This document shows, one piece after another, positions 64,000 through 64,000 of a stretch of DNA of 64,000 nt; within the stretch, counting starts at the first letter, position 1, and each line of letters starts with the position of its first letter. A model generated the notes under the pieces. That model was not told the DNA's origin, searched no databases, and worked only from the letters and a program-made list of their open reading frames with translations. Source of the DNA: Gracilaria gracilis (Eukaryota; Rhodophyta; Florideophyceae; Gracilariales; Gracilariaceae); assembly GCA_030374805.1 (NCBI GenBank), contig JARGSG010000003.1, positions 124,001 to 188,000 of the forward strand, in the 5' to 3' direction. The position numbers were made by a program, and so were the translations under genes.

Positions 64000-64000
64000 A

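Noticed and set aside
1-64000. CRISPR arrays, bacterial operons or prophage
   Set aside because: No regular spacer-repeat arrays; gene structure with spliceosomal introns and retroelements is eukaryotic.

Overview
The window is nuclear DNA of a photosynthetic eukaryote. The best fit is a compact, transposon-loaded red alga of the Chondrus type; this is inference. The evidence is mostly intronless or intron-poor genes with short GT-AG introns, a plastid-type 15-cis-zeta-carotene isomerase, nuclear genes for bacterial-type organellar ribosomal proteins (uL6, bS18), eukaryotic housekeeping genes (Ddi1, TRAPPC6, a NOL8-like protein, an F-box protein, a serpin) and a tRNA-Arg. No bacterial operon structure is present.

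Layout. Positions 1-22,573 are a transposon graveyard. They hold a decayed Myb/SANT-NAM-like gene of the PIF/Harbinger type, two decayed pogo-type DDE transposase copies (one in an element with clear inverted repeats and a TA duplication, inserted in a UBA-domain gene), a PIF1-like helicase remnant, a decayed hAT transposase and a decayed C2H2/KDZ (Plavaka)-like transposase. The last carries an LTR-like insertion and lies beside a divergent four-exon gene of unknown function. Positions 21,510-37,000 are a Russian doll: an aminoglycoside-phosphotransferase-like gene broken by a piggyBac element, itself broken by an 11.5-kb Ty3/gypsy retrotransposon with 508-bp LTRs differing at one position. 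A hAT element with an intact 793-aa reading frame, inverted repeats and an 8-bp target duplication lies at 37,695-40,330.

From about 40,400 the window becomes gene-like: a secreted heparinase/lyase-fold protein (cut short), a membrane protein, two glutathione transferases, a TauE/SafE permease, tRNA-Arg(ACG), a NOL8-like RNA-binding protein, an F-box/LRR protein, a serpin, Ddi1, TRAPPC6, Z-ISO, mitochondrial uL6 and bS18. These are single-copy cell functions (protein turnover, trafficking, carotenoid synthesis, organelle translation, detoxification) and do not form one pathway.

The most unusual signal is in the retrotransposon. It is packed with the interrupted palindrome ACC-N5-GGT: about 80 exact copies by hand count over 11.5 kb, against about 3 expected by chance, on LTRs, coding and non-coding parts alike. 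The nested hAT and piggyBac DNA next to it showed none by eye. The same retrotransposon carries a long reading frame on the strand opposite gag-pol, about 800 codons interrupted by one stop. A related LTR-like insertion at 19,024-19,856 carries ACC-N6-GGT instead. Together these look like a self-recognition site array, perhaps with its own DNA-binding factor.
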